Assembly: GCA_902728285.1 (NCBI GenBank)
Contig: CACVBU010000702.1
Coordinates: 507,499 to 571,498, forward strand
Reading direction: 5' to 3'
DNA: 64,000 nucleotides
Source: Clytia hemisphaerica
Lineage: Eukaryota > Cnidaria > Hydrozoa > Leptothecata > Clytiidae
Shown: one piece after another, positions 21,208 through 32,271 of the stretch
How the letters are laid out: each line of letters begins with the position of its first letter
Position numbering within the stretch: the first letter of the stretch is position 1
Notes under the pieces: model-generated
Database searches by the model: none
What the model saw: the letters and a program-made list of their open reading frames with translations, nothing else
What the model was told of the DNA's origin: nothing
Position numbers and translations under genes: made by a program

Positions 21208-21765
21208 ACTACAGTTGGAAAGTAGCGTTTTAACTCTGAGTTTTAACATGAGACTTATGATATAGGACCTTAGGATCTTAGGATTTAAAAGCTCAAATTT
21301 GCTCCAATAAAGCTTGGAATATAGCCTAAAGCCACCGAACCCCTCAAGAATCGAAATATTCGATGAAAGAAAGTGCTAAAATAGCAATTATCGTGCGAAC
21401 TTTAAATTCTGAAGAACGTATATTATGCAGTGAAGATTGATTTAATTGACCACCTAAAAGTTGGAGTATAATTTACCACCGGGGACGATGTTTTGGCCAA
21501 TTTTTCTAGTGCGGGAAGGGTTCCCAGTGTGTGTTTGTGAGAAAGAGATTTAATTACTATTCGTGCTATCAGAAATCTTTCAATAAAAGGCCATAAAAGA
21601 CGAGTCGAAAACCCTGATTCTATATTAAAATGAGTGCTAATCTTCAAAGTAAAATGAAAATGAAATCGATTTTCATCATTTATTTCGTGAGCTAGCTTAA
21701 AAATGATTTTCTGTCTGCCAAAATTTCTGCCGTTAGATCCGCCACGATCCTGAAAATGCAACAAT

Positions 21766-22985
21766 ATGGCGGAAATCAACGAAAATTCTAACAAGGAAAT
21801 TCAACAAAATAATGGATATTGCACACCCAATAACTGTTTAACAAACACCATCATAGCAGATAACGACACCTTACGATGTAGGAGATGTGATAGACGTGTC
21901 CATTATGCGTGCTCTGAACTCCCGGCCTATCAGATTCAGCTTTGTCTGCAATATAAAAACCGGCGCTTCGAATGTGGAAATTGTGTTACAATAACGCCAC
22001 TCTTACTTGAGAGGATTAAAACAAGAAGACAAAAAGCTCGCAGTAACATCACAGCGAAGGAAGCAGATAAAGATGAACATCATGGATTGAAATTAGGTTT
22101 CAACGAGAGAATAACATACACAATAATCATCTCGTTAACCTTTTAAGGTTCGAGTGCACATAAGGGCAGTATATAGGGTGAAAATAGTGACTGCATTCTA
22201 TATTCCGTTTATTATGCACCATTAATTATTTCATTTTAGCATTATCGGAAAGCGGAAAACAAGACTATATAGCAAGTGGAGAAAAGATCACTCTAGAAGA
22301 TTACTTTCCCAACATAGAGCAACCCGTTGATGCAAAACCAGATATTGGTGTCTGTGACCCAACATTCACTAATCCCAATTTGTATGTATCTGTGTCGGAA
22401 TTACTGCGAGAGATTGGTCGTAGGACGGGTAAGATTCTTATTTTCATGTTCAGAAAAGCCGTCCAATCTAGTGTCTATTTTACATTAAATCAGAAAGCGG
22501 AAAACGAGACAATATAGCAAACTGTGTATACTTTTTTACAGTGTTGTGCATGCACACAATTATCACAAGTCTTATACCAGTGCCGTAGGAAGCATTTTCA
22601 TATTGAGGGGGCTGAAGTTTAGTGACACCGCGAGGGCCAACCATGGTTTGGCCCGAGGGGGGGAAATTTTGAAAATTTGAGCTCTCGATTGCTTGAAAAT
22701 GCACTCAATTGTGACAATTATGACAAATTAAGAAAGAAAAACTTTGAATTTTGCAAAATAACTATTTTTGAAAAAATTATTGGGGGGGGCATACCCCCCC
22801 TTCCCCCCCCCCCCCCAGTGTTGCTACGGCACTGCATAGGCATTTCAAAGTACGGTAACGGAACTCGAAACTGGCTATTTCTTGAAGTTGACGGCACCAT
22901 TTATAACATTGTTATTGAACTGATACAAAACACGCTAACATGCGTGCAATATTCGAAGAGTTTTCTGGGCGTTGACTGCTTTAAC
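21766..22985 (+). CDS. Spliced PHD-type zinc-finger gene, family copy 1
   Basis: Three exons fit in phase. Exon 1 (21766-22096) starts ATGGCGGAAATC and encodes a PHD-like finger: C-x4-C, then LRCRRCDRRVHYACSELP, then FECGNC, i.e. a Cys4-His-Cys3 pattern, followed by a basic stretch. Exon 2 (22240-22428; TTTTAG acceptor, GTAAGA donor) reads LSESGKQDYIASGEK.. to LREIGRRTG. Exon 3 (22840-22985) reads GISKYGNGTRNWLFLEVDGT and ends at a GTAAGT donor. All junctions are phase 1. The intron before exon 3 holds a MITE ending five bases before the acceptor AG. A second copy of the last two exon types occurs at 51213-51955. Family unknown; transposon-encoded rather than host is likely, because related pieces recur. 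Confidence 0.6.
22578..22834. mobile_element. CAGTG-end MITE with G-rich core
   Basis: Ends are CAGTGCCGTAG and its inverse CTACGGCACTG. The core has GGGCCAACCATGGTTTGGCCC and a long poly-G/poly-C hairpin (22781-22816). The phrase GTGACACCGCGAGGGCC.. matches the 5779-6211 element (GTGACACCCGCAGGCCCC). No clear duplication was found. It lies in the intron of the zinc-finger gene, its 3' end abutting the exon 3 acceptor. Confidence 0.7.
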
Positions 22986-23063
22986 GTAAGTTACCATAAA
23001 AGTTCGTTTTCTGTAACCATTTTGTGATCACCAACAACTGCAACGAATAAACGAATAAACAAA

Positions 23064-23130
23064 ACTGTGGCCCAGCTGCAAAAGCATTTGGTGTACCGTA
23101 TACAACCCTCTTCAATAAAGTGAAAAGTAA
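23064..23130 (+). pseudogene. HTH-psq-like fragment
   Basis: One frame reads AAKAFGVPYTTLFNKVK before a GTAAGT donor. That matches the recognition part of pipsqueak-type helix-turn-helix domains (AAKxFGVPxSTLxxxxK) found at the N terminus of pogo/jerky transposases. It is short, and the frame does not join in phase to the exon ending at 22985, so it may belong to another element. Confidence 0.4.
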
Positions 23131-23579
23131 GTTTGAAATCTAGCGATTAAATTTGAAAATTTTAGCTGATGATGAAATATTAAGACAAACGTGCCCGAAT
23201 TAGAACTCGCCTATGTACTGCCTGTGTAGAGAATTCATCAAGTGTAGCAAAACCTTTTGGAATTAAAAGTCCATTAAAATTGGAACATTTTTCAAGAAAA
23301 ACAAAGGAAACTCTGAATTACCAGGGTAAAAATTTCTCAGCTGCCAAATTACAGTCCCACCAATCCTCTTAAGAACGCATAGTAAAAATGTATATTCATA
23401 TTTTCTGAAGGAACATGTTCTCATATTTAGATACTAGACCATTGTAGCCCGGTGGACAGTAAAAGTACTGGTAGGGGAGCCGGGAAGTACTGGTGCGGCC
23501 AGCGGTCCATTGAGATCGTCAGGCTGGCCCGAGTGGGCCAGTCCAAGTGAGGACATCGAGCAACGAGTCTTTTTCGTGA

Positions 23580-24107
23580 GGGAAAGCTACTTGTGGTTCG
23601 AGGTGCAGAAAAAAATCCAAAATTGGTAAAAAAAATTTTTGAAAATTTGAACAACTGAACATCTGAACAATAACAAGACAATGCAATCCGTTATAACAAG
23701 CAAGGCTAATGAAATGACATTTTTTGGAGGGTATAATCCCAAAGGATTACTATTGCCCTCCAGAAATTAAATCTGAAGCCCTGGTTTACGATGCCTTATG
23801 CAATTTGACTTACCCTGAGAATATCTTGACAGTTCACGTCGCCAAGGCTAACCGAGTTAAAGTTTATGTGACGGACACTGGGTTGGGCGAAATTGGCGAT
23901 GAAATTCTAACAATTGGCACAGGCAAAAACGGACTCAAACACAAATCTTACAAACTTAAACGTCGTCGTATTCATGAAACTTCCTGGAATGTTAATTTAA
24001 TGAATGCCCCAGGAATATATACTGGAGAGGAACCGGAACTTATTACATTTATGGAAAACTTTGGTATTTTGATGTTTATATTTCTTTTCTTTATAGTTGA
24101 TGTATAA
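23580..24107 (+). CDS. PGIYTGEEPEL-family ORF, copy 1
   Basis: The ORF from 23724 runs 127 codons: KDYYCPPEIKSEALVYDALC, ENILTVHVAKANRVKVYVTD, then NLMNAPGIYTGEEPELITF, ending where similarity to the other copies stops (ENFGIL). Copy 2 (51957-52319) continues past this point, so copy 1 is truncated. The 23.4-23.7 kb leader is GC-richer and has a partly open frame. Alternating hydrophobic strands suggest a small alpha/beta or RRM-like fold, but no named domain. It could be a LINE or other element ORF1. Confidence 0.45.
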
Positions 24108-24194
24108 TAGTACAATGTGTACTTAGCTCAAGGCTAATCAATATCAACTTTTAATTTTATCACCCACGCTGAAGCTCTAAAGGAGCGGGACAAA

Positions 24195-24660
24195 TGTTAA
24201 AATCCGTCACAAAAGACAATGTGTCCTCAATTCCTCCATGAAATTATTATTCACATTTGGAATTCTGACTCACATCCATCTGAATGGGATATAGGCCGCC
24301 TCGTCATCCTTCTGAAAAAAAGGAAACCTCCACTTTCCGGGAAACTACCGAGGAATAATGCTACTGGAGGTCACTGTCATAATCATCAACAACTGTTTGC
24401 AACCTTTAATCGAAAGCCTTGACCATGAGAACCAATGTAGATTCTGTCAGGGTAGAGGCTGTACTGATGCAGTTTTCACTGTTAAAATGGCCTTAAAGAA
24501 AAGGCGCGAACACAACCTCGAAACTTGGGTGCTTTTTATCGACCTTGTGAAAGCTTTCGACAGAGTTCCTCGTGATATGCTTTGGTGTGTTTTATTGAAA
24601 TTTGGTGTATCTGAAAAGTTAGTTAATATTTTAATTCGATTACACCAGGATTTCTAAGTA
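24195..24660 (+). pseudogene. LINE reverse transcriptase fragment
   Basis: Two overlapping frames with one shift near 24345 give a continuous RT finger/palm segment. The first reads FLHEIIIHIWNSDSHPSEWD and LVILLKK. The second reads NYRGIMLL, then CRFCQGRGCTDAVF, then WVLFIDLVKAFDRVPRDMLW, which carries the first catalytic Asp (D in FIDLVKAFD). The YxDD region is missing, so the 3' half is lost. Clade not assigned. Confidence 0.75.
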
Positions 24661-24669
24661 ACTTTTGGT

Positions 24670-25720
24670 GTGGAGGCACGTTACGCATAAGAAGACCTGC
24701 TATCGCTTGATACTAAATCCCTAATATAACTCCATTTGGTTCTTCTCATGATGTTGCAAAATATATATCGAAAGAAATTGACACAAAGTTCAACATTACT
24801 ATTGAAGGCTTTAACGTGGGCATTTATTATAACAATGGGGAGGAGGATTAGATGACTTCGAATTTAAATTTGATGGACAGTGGCTCAGAGCCGTTTGTTT
24901 GGATAAAAGCCGCCACTATGACACTGAAGAAGCAGCAGAAAATCAACAAACGTATGCAAATGCAGTGCAAAACAACACAAACGACAACGACACAAACAAA
25001 GAAAAAACCATCATTATTCAAACGCCTGAAGAACTACGACAAGAACGAAGGAATGACACGTATGTTTTCTACAATCTTATGACGTCTGAAGACTTAACAG
25101 ACACTGTTATAAGTGAGTTAGAGACCTTTTTAGAAATGCCAGCAAAAGAACTTATTTTCAAATTTATCAGAGACACCAGATTTAGATCGAGATATTTGAT
25201 GACCTTCACGAAAGAAGAATACTTTAAAAAGCTGTTATACCTAGGAGTTACAATAAATTGAATTCAAATCAAAGGCTTAATCGAGAGAAGAGGAGGTATG
25301 TCTAGCATAAGAAGACCAGATATTACATTCCAAACATACCTTCTTTTGCCTCATCTGATGATGTTGCAAAATGTTTGTCTAAAGAAATTGACATTAACGA
25401 TATAAGATATGTTAGACAAAAGAGGTCCAAAAAGTTTTTAAAAAGGCTTTAATGGGGACATTTATTATAACGATGGTGAGGAGGAAGGTTTCGATGATTT
25501 CGAATTTAAATTTGATGGGCAGTGGCTCAGAGCAGTTTGTTTAGATAAATAAAGTCCACCATTTTGATGATTACGTAGATGCGGACGGGCCTCGTTCTGA
25601 ACCTGACAACCAAACGGAAAATAATAACGACAAGACAACAAAGGTAAAAGTGAATCAGAAACGGAAAACCAACTGGCAAACAAACCAACCCAGAGATTAG
25701 ACAAAGGCAAGAGTGACACA
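24670..25720 (+). pseudogene. LINE ORF1-like region with internal duplication
   Basis: Two homologous blocks (24680-24910 and 25290-25560) share SIRRP.., a DDVAK(C)LSKEIDI-like segment and DFEFKFDGQWLRAVCLDK. Between them a 120-codon frame (24899-25261) reads TYANAVQNNTNDNDTNKEKT, then RRNDTYVFYNLMTSEDLTDT and FIRDTRFRSRYLMTFTKEEY, an ORF1-like acidic/basic pattern. Block 2 continues into an acidic, Asn-rich tail. Both blocks are frameshifted. An endonuclease start follows at 25875. Confidence 0.5.
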
Positions 25721-25874
25721 AGTGAAGAATTGGTGATGTCTGATGAAGAAAGAGATCGGTATAATTTCCTTCTAAAGATAGGAAGTTAAATTTTCTCTAG
25801 AGAACTGGAAAAACAGAGGGAAAACCTTAAGTTCTAATCTTACTCTTCCCCTTTGAGTTTACAGATTCTTTGAG

Positions 25875-26110
25875 TGAGTTTGAATGTCAGAGACCTTAAA
25901 ACATGTTTGTCTAAATGCAAGTCTATCTGCCATAAATTTAGGAATTCAGACCTTCTTTGCCTTCTGGACACTCATCTCGATGAGGAGGAAAAGCAAGTAA
26001 AAAATTCCTTACAGTTCCAATAAAATAAGTCCCACAAGAAAACAATACATCTACCCTACCAGGCGAAGTTCAACTCTAGCAAAGGAATAGCAAGGCGATA
26101 TTTTCAGCCT
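25875..26110 (+). pseudogene. LINE endonuclease N-terminal fragment
   Basis: The frame reads LNVRDLKTCLSKCKSICHKF, then DLLCLLDTHLDEEEKQVKNS, which matches the start of the AP-endonuclease domain of non-LTR elements (N-V-R-x-L, then the LLCLxETHL block with Asp in place of Glu). After a TAA another frame gives FNSSKGIARRYFQ, like the NSRGVAIL block. The rest is lost. It follows the ORF1-like region in the expected order. Confidence 0.55.
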
Positions 26111-26346
26111 AGTACATCAAGTTCCATGCCCTGATTTTTAAATGGTAGCAACCGATATAAAATATTTTTTTTCATTGTTGTCTTTTTTGTTTAAAATAAT
26201 CGAACGTGTCTGCTCGACCACCGAAAGATAGTTATTTTTCCAGGTTGTATATGGTTAAAAAGTTAGCTATGAAATTGTTTCAATCTGTTATTAGAAAAAA
26301 GTTCAAAAATAGGCCTTTTTTATCCAGGCCAATCTCGCACTTATTT

Positions 26347-26456
26347 CTACCATATGTGTAGATATGTAAAAATCGTAAATCTACCATATATGTGTAGATA
26401 TTAGAATCTGTAAATCTACTATATGTGTAGATATTGTAAATCTACCATATAGTAGT
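26347..26456 (+). repeat. Short tandem repeat with ATCTAC/GTAGAT palindromes
   Basis: About four copies of a 26-33 bp unit, GTAAATCTACCATATGTGTAGATATT. Each copy contains the inverted pair ATCTAC..GTAGAT. Confidence 0.75.
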
Positions 26457-26496
26457 TAAGGTATAAATACTATCCAGGCAATCTAAAAAGAATGAC

Positions 26497-26665
26497 AAAT
26501 AACTATTAAAAAGCAACAAAAAGAACGACAAAACTTAACCTTAACTATCAAAGAACGACTATTTCAAACCCTAACCCTAACTATCACAGAACGAACTATC
26601 AAAGAACGACATATTTCAAACCCTAACCCTAACCCTAACTATCAAAGAACGAAACGACATATTTC
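26497..26665 (+). repeat. AAAGAACGAC-type repeats with telomere-like CCCTAA runs
   Basis: Phrases of the type CTATCAAAGAACGACATATTTC recur about five times. Between them are CCCTAACCCTAA (26572-26585) and a run of three CCCTAA (26620-26639), i.e. the TTAGGG telomere motif inverted. The flanking AAAGAACGACAAA phrase also occurs near 16970. Confidence 0.6.
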
Positions 26666-27060
26666 ACGTTTTATTCCGTATTTATATCATTTCACGTCAC
26701 GGAGCCATGTCGTCGATGGCTTGGATGCAAATCTTCTCAACGAGAGAGTGTTATAACCGGCCATGTTCAGTTACCAGTCAGGCATGAACATGTTTTCATA
26801 AGCATATTATCTTTTGGAAAACTGGCTTAGTTATGCTTAGCTATATTTTGGAATGAGGCTCATATTATGCTTGTGACGTGCTTATTCTTCCGAAAAAAAG
26901 ACTTATTAAAATGGAAAAGAAAAATGAATTTTACTCCCACGTACACACTAATGACCAAAGCTTACTAATATGCTATGATATGCTTATTTTCACAAAATTC
27001 ACTACAACGTATGAAGCAGTAGGTGTCATAGCTGTATAACTATTTTCCCTTTTTTCTATA
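26666..27060. other. No gene seen
   Basis: AT-rich stretch before a candidate exon; a CTATAG acceptor ends it at 27060. Confidence 0.35.
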
Positions 27061-27353
27061 GACAAACAAACCAGAGGCAAGAAATGTGAGTCTGCCAAAA
27101 AATGCTTGCGATATGATGGATACACAGGCGGCTTCAACAAGTTCTGAAACCTCCGAGGTTTTACAGCAACCAGCACAGTCCCAAGCGCGAGCCAGAGTGG
27201 AAAATAGTGAACAACCAGGGCCATCGAACGTCATCAACGACAGAGAGGTTAATGTAGACAGTAATGTGGGACTGGATGAAAGTGGTGACGTCGAAGAGCA
27301 ACTAACAATGGAGTTGGAGGAAACCCATAGAATGCAACCCCCTGGCTCTTAGG
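27061..27353 (+). CDS. Candidate 5' exon, Ser/Glu-rich
   Basis: After a TTTTCTATAG acceptor, a frame with ATG at 27086 reads LPKNACDMMDTQAASTSSET, then QPAQSQARARVENSEQPGPS and an acidic end, stopping at TAG 27351-27353. It may be an N-terminal exon of the recombinase gene that starts clearly at 27972, but a donor joining the two was not identified. Confidence 0.35.
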
Positions 27354-27971
27354 GGGGGGGGCTAGAACCTAAAGTTCTGGCTGGTGGCTCTTTTTCCCTA
27401 AGATCAGGGGGGGGACTATTTGTTTAGGTCTGTTGACTGGGGGCTAACCTAACAACTTTTTCACTAAGCACTAAGCCAAAGAAAAACCTCACAAAGCGAT
27501 TTTGGGTGTGTTAAGTGAGTTTTCGATTGATTACCCAAACATTGTAGAACTAGTTATGATTCTTTTGGCAATATCTACTGGTACTGGTCCTCTCTAACGG
27601 AGCTTTTCGAAATTGGCATGTTTCAAAGATCCTTTTCGTATAGGAGAGGTGTACCCAAAATATAAGCCCTAAAAGTTTGCGCATAATCAGGCTTGAAACA
27701 AAAGAATTTTGTCACAACACGCTAATTATGCAGATTTTTTATAGCGACAACAAAAGAAACCTATTTACTCGACATAAACTCCCTTAAGGGCAAGAGACCT
27801 GGTATATGACGAGCCGTTTTTTCATTGTTTTCAAAAAGCTGTTTTTCAATCTCTTTACATTCCTCTGATATGATGTTATCATTCTTATTATTTTTAGGAG
27901 TCCGCAAAGCTGCAACAATCAAAAATTGTTCAAAATTTTAAGCATATCACGCTTATAATCAAGAAAAACAG

Positions 27972-30900
27972 TTTCTCCTGATGTCTGCCCTCTTTGCAAT
28001 ATGGCAAAGGGAGATATAACTCAACATCTTAAACACTTCCACGGGCTGAATAACAAAGAATTACTCGATACGAGTGATGAATCTCGAAATTTACGAACAG
28101 GTTATTTTTTTTACGTTGTTATCAAAGCTGTTTTGGAAGTCCTCTAATGTTTGTATTAAGACGTAATATTCTCAAGAGGGAGGGTTAAATGAAGTTAAGA
28201 CTCTGATATGAAATGCTGTGAGTTTTTCAAGCTAATGTGATGGGAGGAAAGATTAACGCATTTCTGTATTCAGCTCCTCAATTCATTGACACCACCGGCA
28301 CCAGTACCATCAGCAAGAATCCCAGCAACCATTACAAATTTATTCCAATCAAACCCAACCAATTCAAAAGAGAGGAGAAATTCAGGCACACATACGATTT
28401 CACTTCAAACTCGTGTGCAAAGGTTAGTTTCTTTATTCGAGATAATTTTTTTATTTACTTTGATCAAATTGTGATTGTCTGAATCTAATCAGAAAAAAAC
28501 TTTTACGTGGGAATAAGGTAACCAATTCTTACAAATAGATCTCCCACGAATTTTATTCGTGTTTTGCATTTATGTTTTTTACAACAACATATCCCTGAGA
28601 TTGTAGGACAATATGCAGCCAAGAATTTTTTGAAGTGTTATATTTACCAAACTGTTATTCTCTTTGTTTAGGATATTTTGGATGACTTCAAACTATGGCT
28701 GAAAACTTGCTACGGAAGTCTAGTTCTGCTGCACAAGCCATGCGGAATTCAGTGGAATTCATCTGGAAGACCATCGATCCCAGCCAGTCAACCGTCAAAA
28801 TCCAGCTCTTCGACGTGGATAAACTAGAAGACGACTTCTTCAACCCGACGTTGGCCATTGCAGTTGTAAGTCACCATATTTTTAATTTAATCTACTTAGA
28901 CTGGGGCTCTTGCAAATTTGGAAATTCGGTATATACCACAAAAAAGTAACCAAAAAATGATTCATCCTAACTTGTTTTTAGTTCTCTAGTCTGCCCCTCT
29001 TAATCTTAAAAATTTATAAATATATATTGCAATAGAATAAGGGATATATCAAAATCGAATGAAAAGCTGTCCATTGCATTTTCTTTTCATTTCTTTCTTA
29101 TTTCAGGCACAATCTAAGAAACCAAAAAACGAGCAAAGTCCACACCTTACAGCGGGTACACTGTCAGGCAAATTGGACAGTCTAACATCTCTGTGTGCGT
29201 ACAGCAGCTTGAAACACGTATATGTCGGTATGTTGACGGATGAAAGGGAACTTCTTCTGATGAAGGTCAAGGAGTTTAAATATCGGTTGAAGAAACCTGT
29301 TCTTCAAAGGTAAATTGCAGTTCTTTTTATAGTTTTTTCAGTTATTTTATGTTCTTTTGCAGTTCTAGTCTTCCTGTCTCTCCGTTTAAATCTTGGAAAA
29401 AAGGCTTGTTCAAAGCAAGTTATCTTTTCAGAACCATTTTTGCAGTTTATTTAATGCTCGTCGAACGTTTGTTTAGATTCCAATTGATGAAGAGCTGGAA
29501 ACATGCAACGCTGATAACGCCTAACGACCTTCATCAATGGGGACAGTCCTCTCATATCCAAGGGTTGATCAAATTCCTATCAAAAATATCGTATACATCA
29601 AAACCAAAAATGGACAAAGTGACTATTTCGCAAGTAAGGTTTTCTCTTTGAATAGTATTTACTATCTTTTATAAGAATATCAGGGTGAAAATTGGCAAAA
29701 TCGTAAGAATACCCTAAGAAAGCCCTCCAGGGTTTTCATAGATTTTGATAAGCAAAATAGTCGTTTTCTACAACTGTTTTTTTTCGTATGACTTAAATTA
29801 CGTTTTTCCAATTAGTGATTTCATTTCTTTTTTCGAGAAGCCATTGTTAAAGTAATTTTGTTATCTCTATTTCTTCAGGCCTGTGACATTCGCAATTTCC
29901 TAATGATCAGCATAACAATAATCAATAGCGCAAGGGCTTCCAATCTGATCAACATTTCCTTACAAGACATCACCAAAGCAATCCCGACAACGCCCAACGA
30001 TGGTTTCTGTGGGTTCGAATTTTCTTCGTCCAAGTACAAAACGTGTTTAATCTACGGAGACAAAGTGATGTGGGTTAACCAGGAACTCTACGAATTCATC
30101 ACTGGTTACATCACTTTCATCAGGCCCTTGATCGCTCCCAAAGATTCAACATTGTTATTTACGAGTTCTTCAAAGAAGTAAAAGATACGGGAAGAAGGAG
30201 ATGAAGAGAAAGACCCGGGACAGATGGAACACGCGATGATTTCGTCAGCATTCACAAGATCGTTCCAAAAAGCTGATGTATTTGGTTCCACGGACAACAA
30301 CAACAACAGGGTTTCTCCGTCACGCCTCCGCTGCGCCGCCTGCACGGAGCTTGTTGGTGTTGATGGCGAAAACAGCGACGATGTGGCCTTGCATTTCATG
30401 AAACACAGGTATAAATTCAGTTTCCGTTTGCAATACTTGCCTCTGTCTGTTCTTTTTATCAACCATCTCTGTCCGAGAGAATATGTCTGATTTGGCAGGT
30501 TTAGATTTTTTAGTCAGTTTGTCATTCATGCAACGTTTGCTTTTACAGACCATCAACATCGCGGAAGTATTATACCGCTTATTGGGAAAACAGAGAGGCA
30601 CTTCGTATTTCAATGAAATGCTATTCTAAGTTTCTTCCACAAACGAAACGACGGAACGCATAGTGGCTGAACGAGATCGCATGCTCTCCAAACAAAAGCC
30701 ACCGACGAGAAAAGACATGCAAACATGGTTTACAAAAATGGCCAAGCTGTTGCAGAGCTCGACCGGGGAGAAGTTTACGGACGAAGGCCTTGTCCAATGC
30801 TTCAATGATTTGGACGACGACGACGTTCATTGTGAGTTTATGTTTAAACCCATTAAATTAATTAATATGAATTTACATGAACTGTTTTACATCTGGAACT

Positions 30901-31071
30901 GAACAAAATAATGTGTGCTAGTCTGAATTGCAATTCGGGATATAGTACAGTCTGTGTTGATATCAATTTTTAATTCTCTATTTAATGTGTAATTTGTATC
31001 ATGTTTGTTTCAAACTTTCAGTTGACAAGTCTCCGGATGTTCCATCAACAGCACAAAGTTCCATCAAAGTA
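27972..31071 (+). pseudogene. Crypton-like tyrosine recombinase, spliced, disabled
   Basis: Exons with matching phases: 27972-28100 (C2H2-like finger CPLCNMAKGDITQHLKHFH), 28274-28422, 28672-28865 (DILDDFKLWLKTC, then a frameshift to SAAQAMRNSVEFIWKTIDPS), 29107-29309 (GKLDSLTSLCAYSSLKHVYV), 29477-29633, 29879-30408, 30549-30831, 31022 onward. The catalytic domain shows INSARASNLI (first Arg), KYKTCLIYGDK, then RVSPSRLRCAACTELVG, DDVALHFMKHR and TSRKYYTAYW, giving the R..R-x-x-H/K..Y order expected of Crypton recombinases. Defects: TAA at 30179, a frameshift near 30655, a frameshift in the 28.7 kb exon, and a 4.49 kb insertion at 31072. The gene resumes at 35563. Confidence 0.75.
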
Positions 31072-31364
31072 TAGTCCAATGGCCAAGTAGCAATTTTAAA
31101 GGCCACCTTGACATCGAGTACATATGGGTTTTTATTGCATTTCCTATTACTATGGTATATACTGAGTCTAAAAAGCCAAACTTGCCCTCACTAAATTTTG
31201 GGGAAATTTTTTTACACGGTTTTTAAGGAATGACATGAAAAATGTCAAAAAATCGTGAAAAACAAAACAAAAAATTGTCTAAACATAGTTAAGTTTATAC
31301 TCGTTTGAAAGATATTTTTATGTAGATTGTGAAAATGATAATCCTAAAAGTTTCCGTATATATA
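31072..31364 (+). repeat. Left TIR of the 4.49-kb element
   Basis: Inverted match to 35277-35559. Landmarks are TTGACATCGAGTACATATGG, AGTCTAAAAAGCCAAACTTG, TTTAAGGAATGACATGAAAA and ACTCGTTTGAAAGATATTTT. Confidence 0.9.
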
Positions 31365-31788
31365 GATATCTTAGTACAAGGAAAAATTCATAGGCCTTTG
31401 GAAATTTTAGTCCAAGAAATCAAGAAATCCAAGAACCAAAAACCCAAATCTTCAAAGAAGAGAAGAAACCCCCAATGCCAAATAACTTAGCAACAAGGGA
31501 AGTTCCTCGACTGATGTTGTTATGTAATCAGCTCTTAACGTCTTCGAGAAGTGATGTCAAAGATTTCCATTTCATGAAAGATACATTAACAAATCCAAAT
31601 ATTCCCGACTTTGGAGGATATAATACAAGCAGATAAGAAAAAATGGAGTATCCAAAAAGAATATGACAGCAGTGAAGTACAAACCATTAATCAACAAGAC
31701 ACCATTAGATCCATCCACGATTCTAACAGCCATGTGTGATGTCGAAAGTGTTTCCGACAGAGCAGGTCAGAAGGTAACTGTGTTCACC

Positions 31789-32271
31789 CGGGGGGAGGGG
31801 CAGTCGGATTTTGGACTGACGGTATACGCGGGCTAAAAAAGTGGTTTTTCCCGAAAAATACACCCTTACAGTGCATTTTTCGCCAAGTTGAATACCCTTA
31901 CAGTGCAGTCTTACTTTTTTTCCCTGAAGTGATTGAAATGGGTCAAACAAAGATTTGAATCAAAGCAAATAAAAAATAGACACACTGGGTGTGATTCTTC
32001 TATACAGTATATATTTATGTAATTTTGCATCTAAAAAGGGATCCAATACGTACTTGATCCAATATTTGAAAATGATTATGTAAAGGGAATTGAATCCCTT
32101 AAAAAAACTTTGACTGGACAATTTCATTTTTGTTAGAATTTAGAAATTCGTACCCTTACAGTGCAGGCGGCAAAAAAACCACCCTTACAGTGCATTTCGG
32201 ATGCCTTAAAAACACACTCTTAGTGCCCGCACATACACGTCAGTCATTTTGCTTGGCTGCCCTCCCCGTGG
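31789..32271. mobile_element. CCCTTACAGTGCA-family MITE, copy 1
   Basis: TIR-like ends GGGGGGAGGGGCAGTCGG and CTGCCCTCCCCG continue to GACTGACGGTATACGCGGGC and its inverse. TGTTCACC is duplicated at 31781-31788 and 32272-32279. CCCTTACAGTGCATTT repeats internally in both halves. It interrupts the PIN-like gene between VTVFT and WYQQL. Confidence 0.85.

Noticed and set aside
21423..21794. 123-codon minus-strand ORF
   Set aside because: Overlaps the promoter side and start of the zinc-finger gene; no domain and no supporting exon structure.
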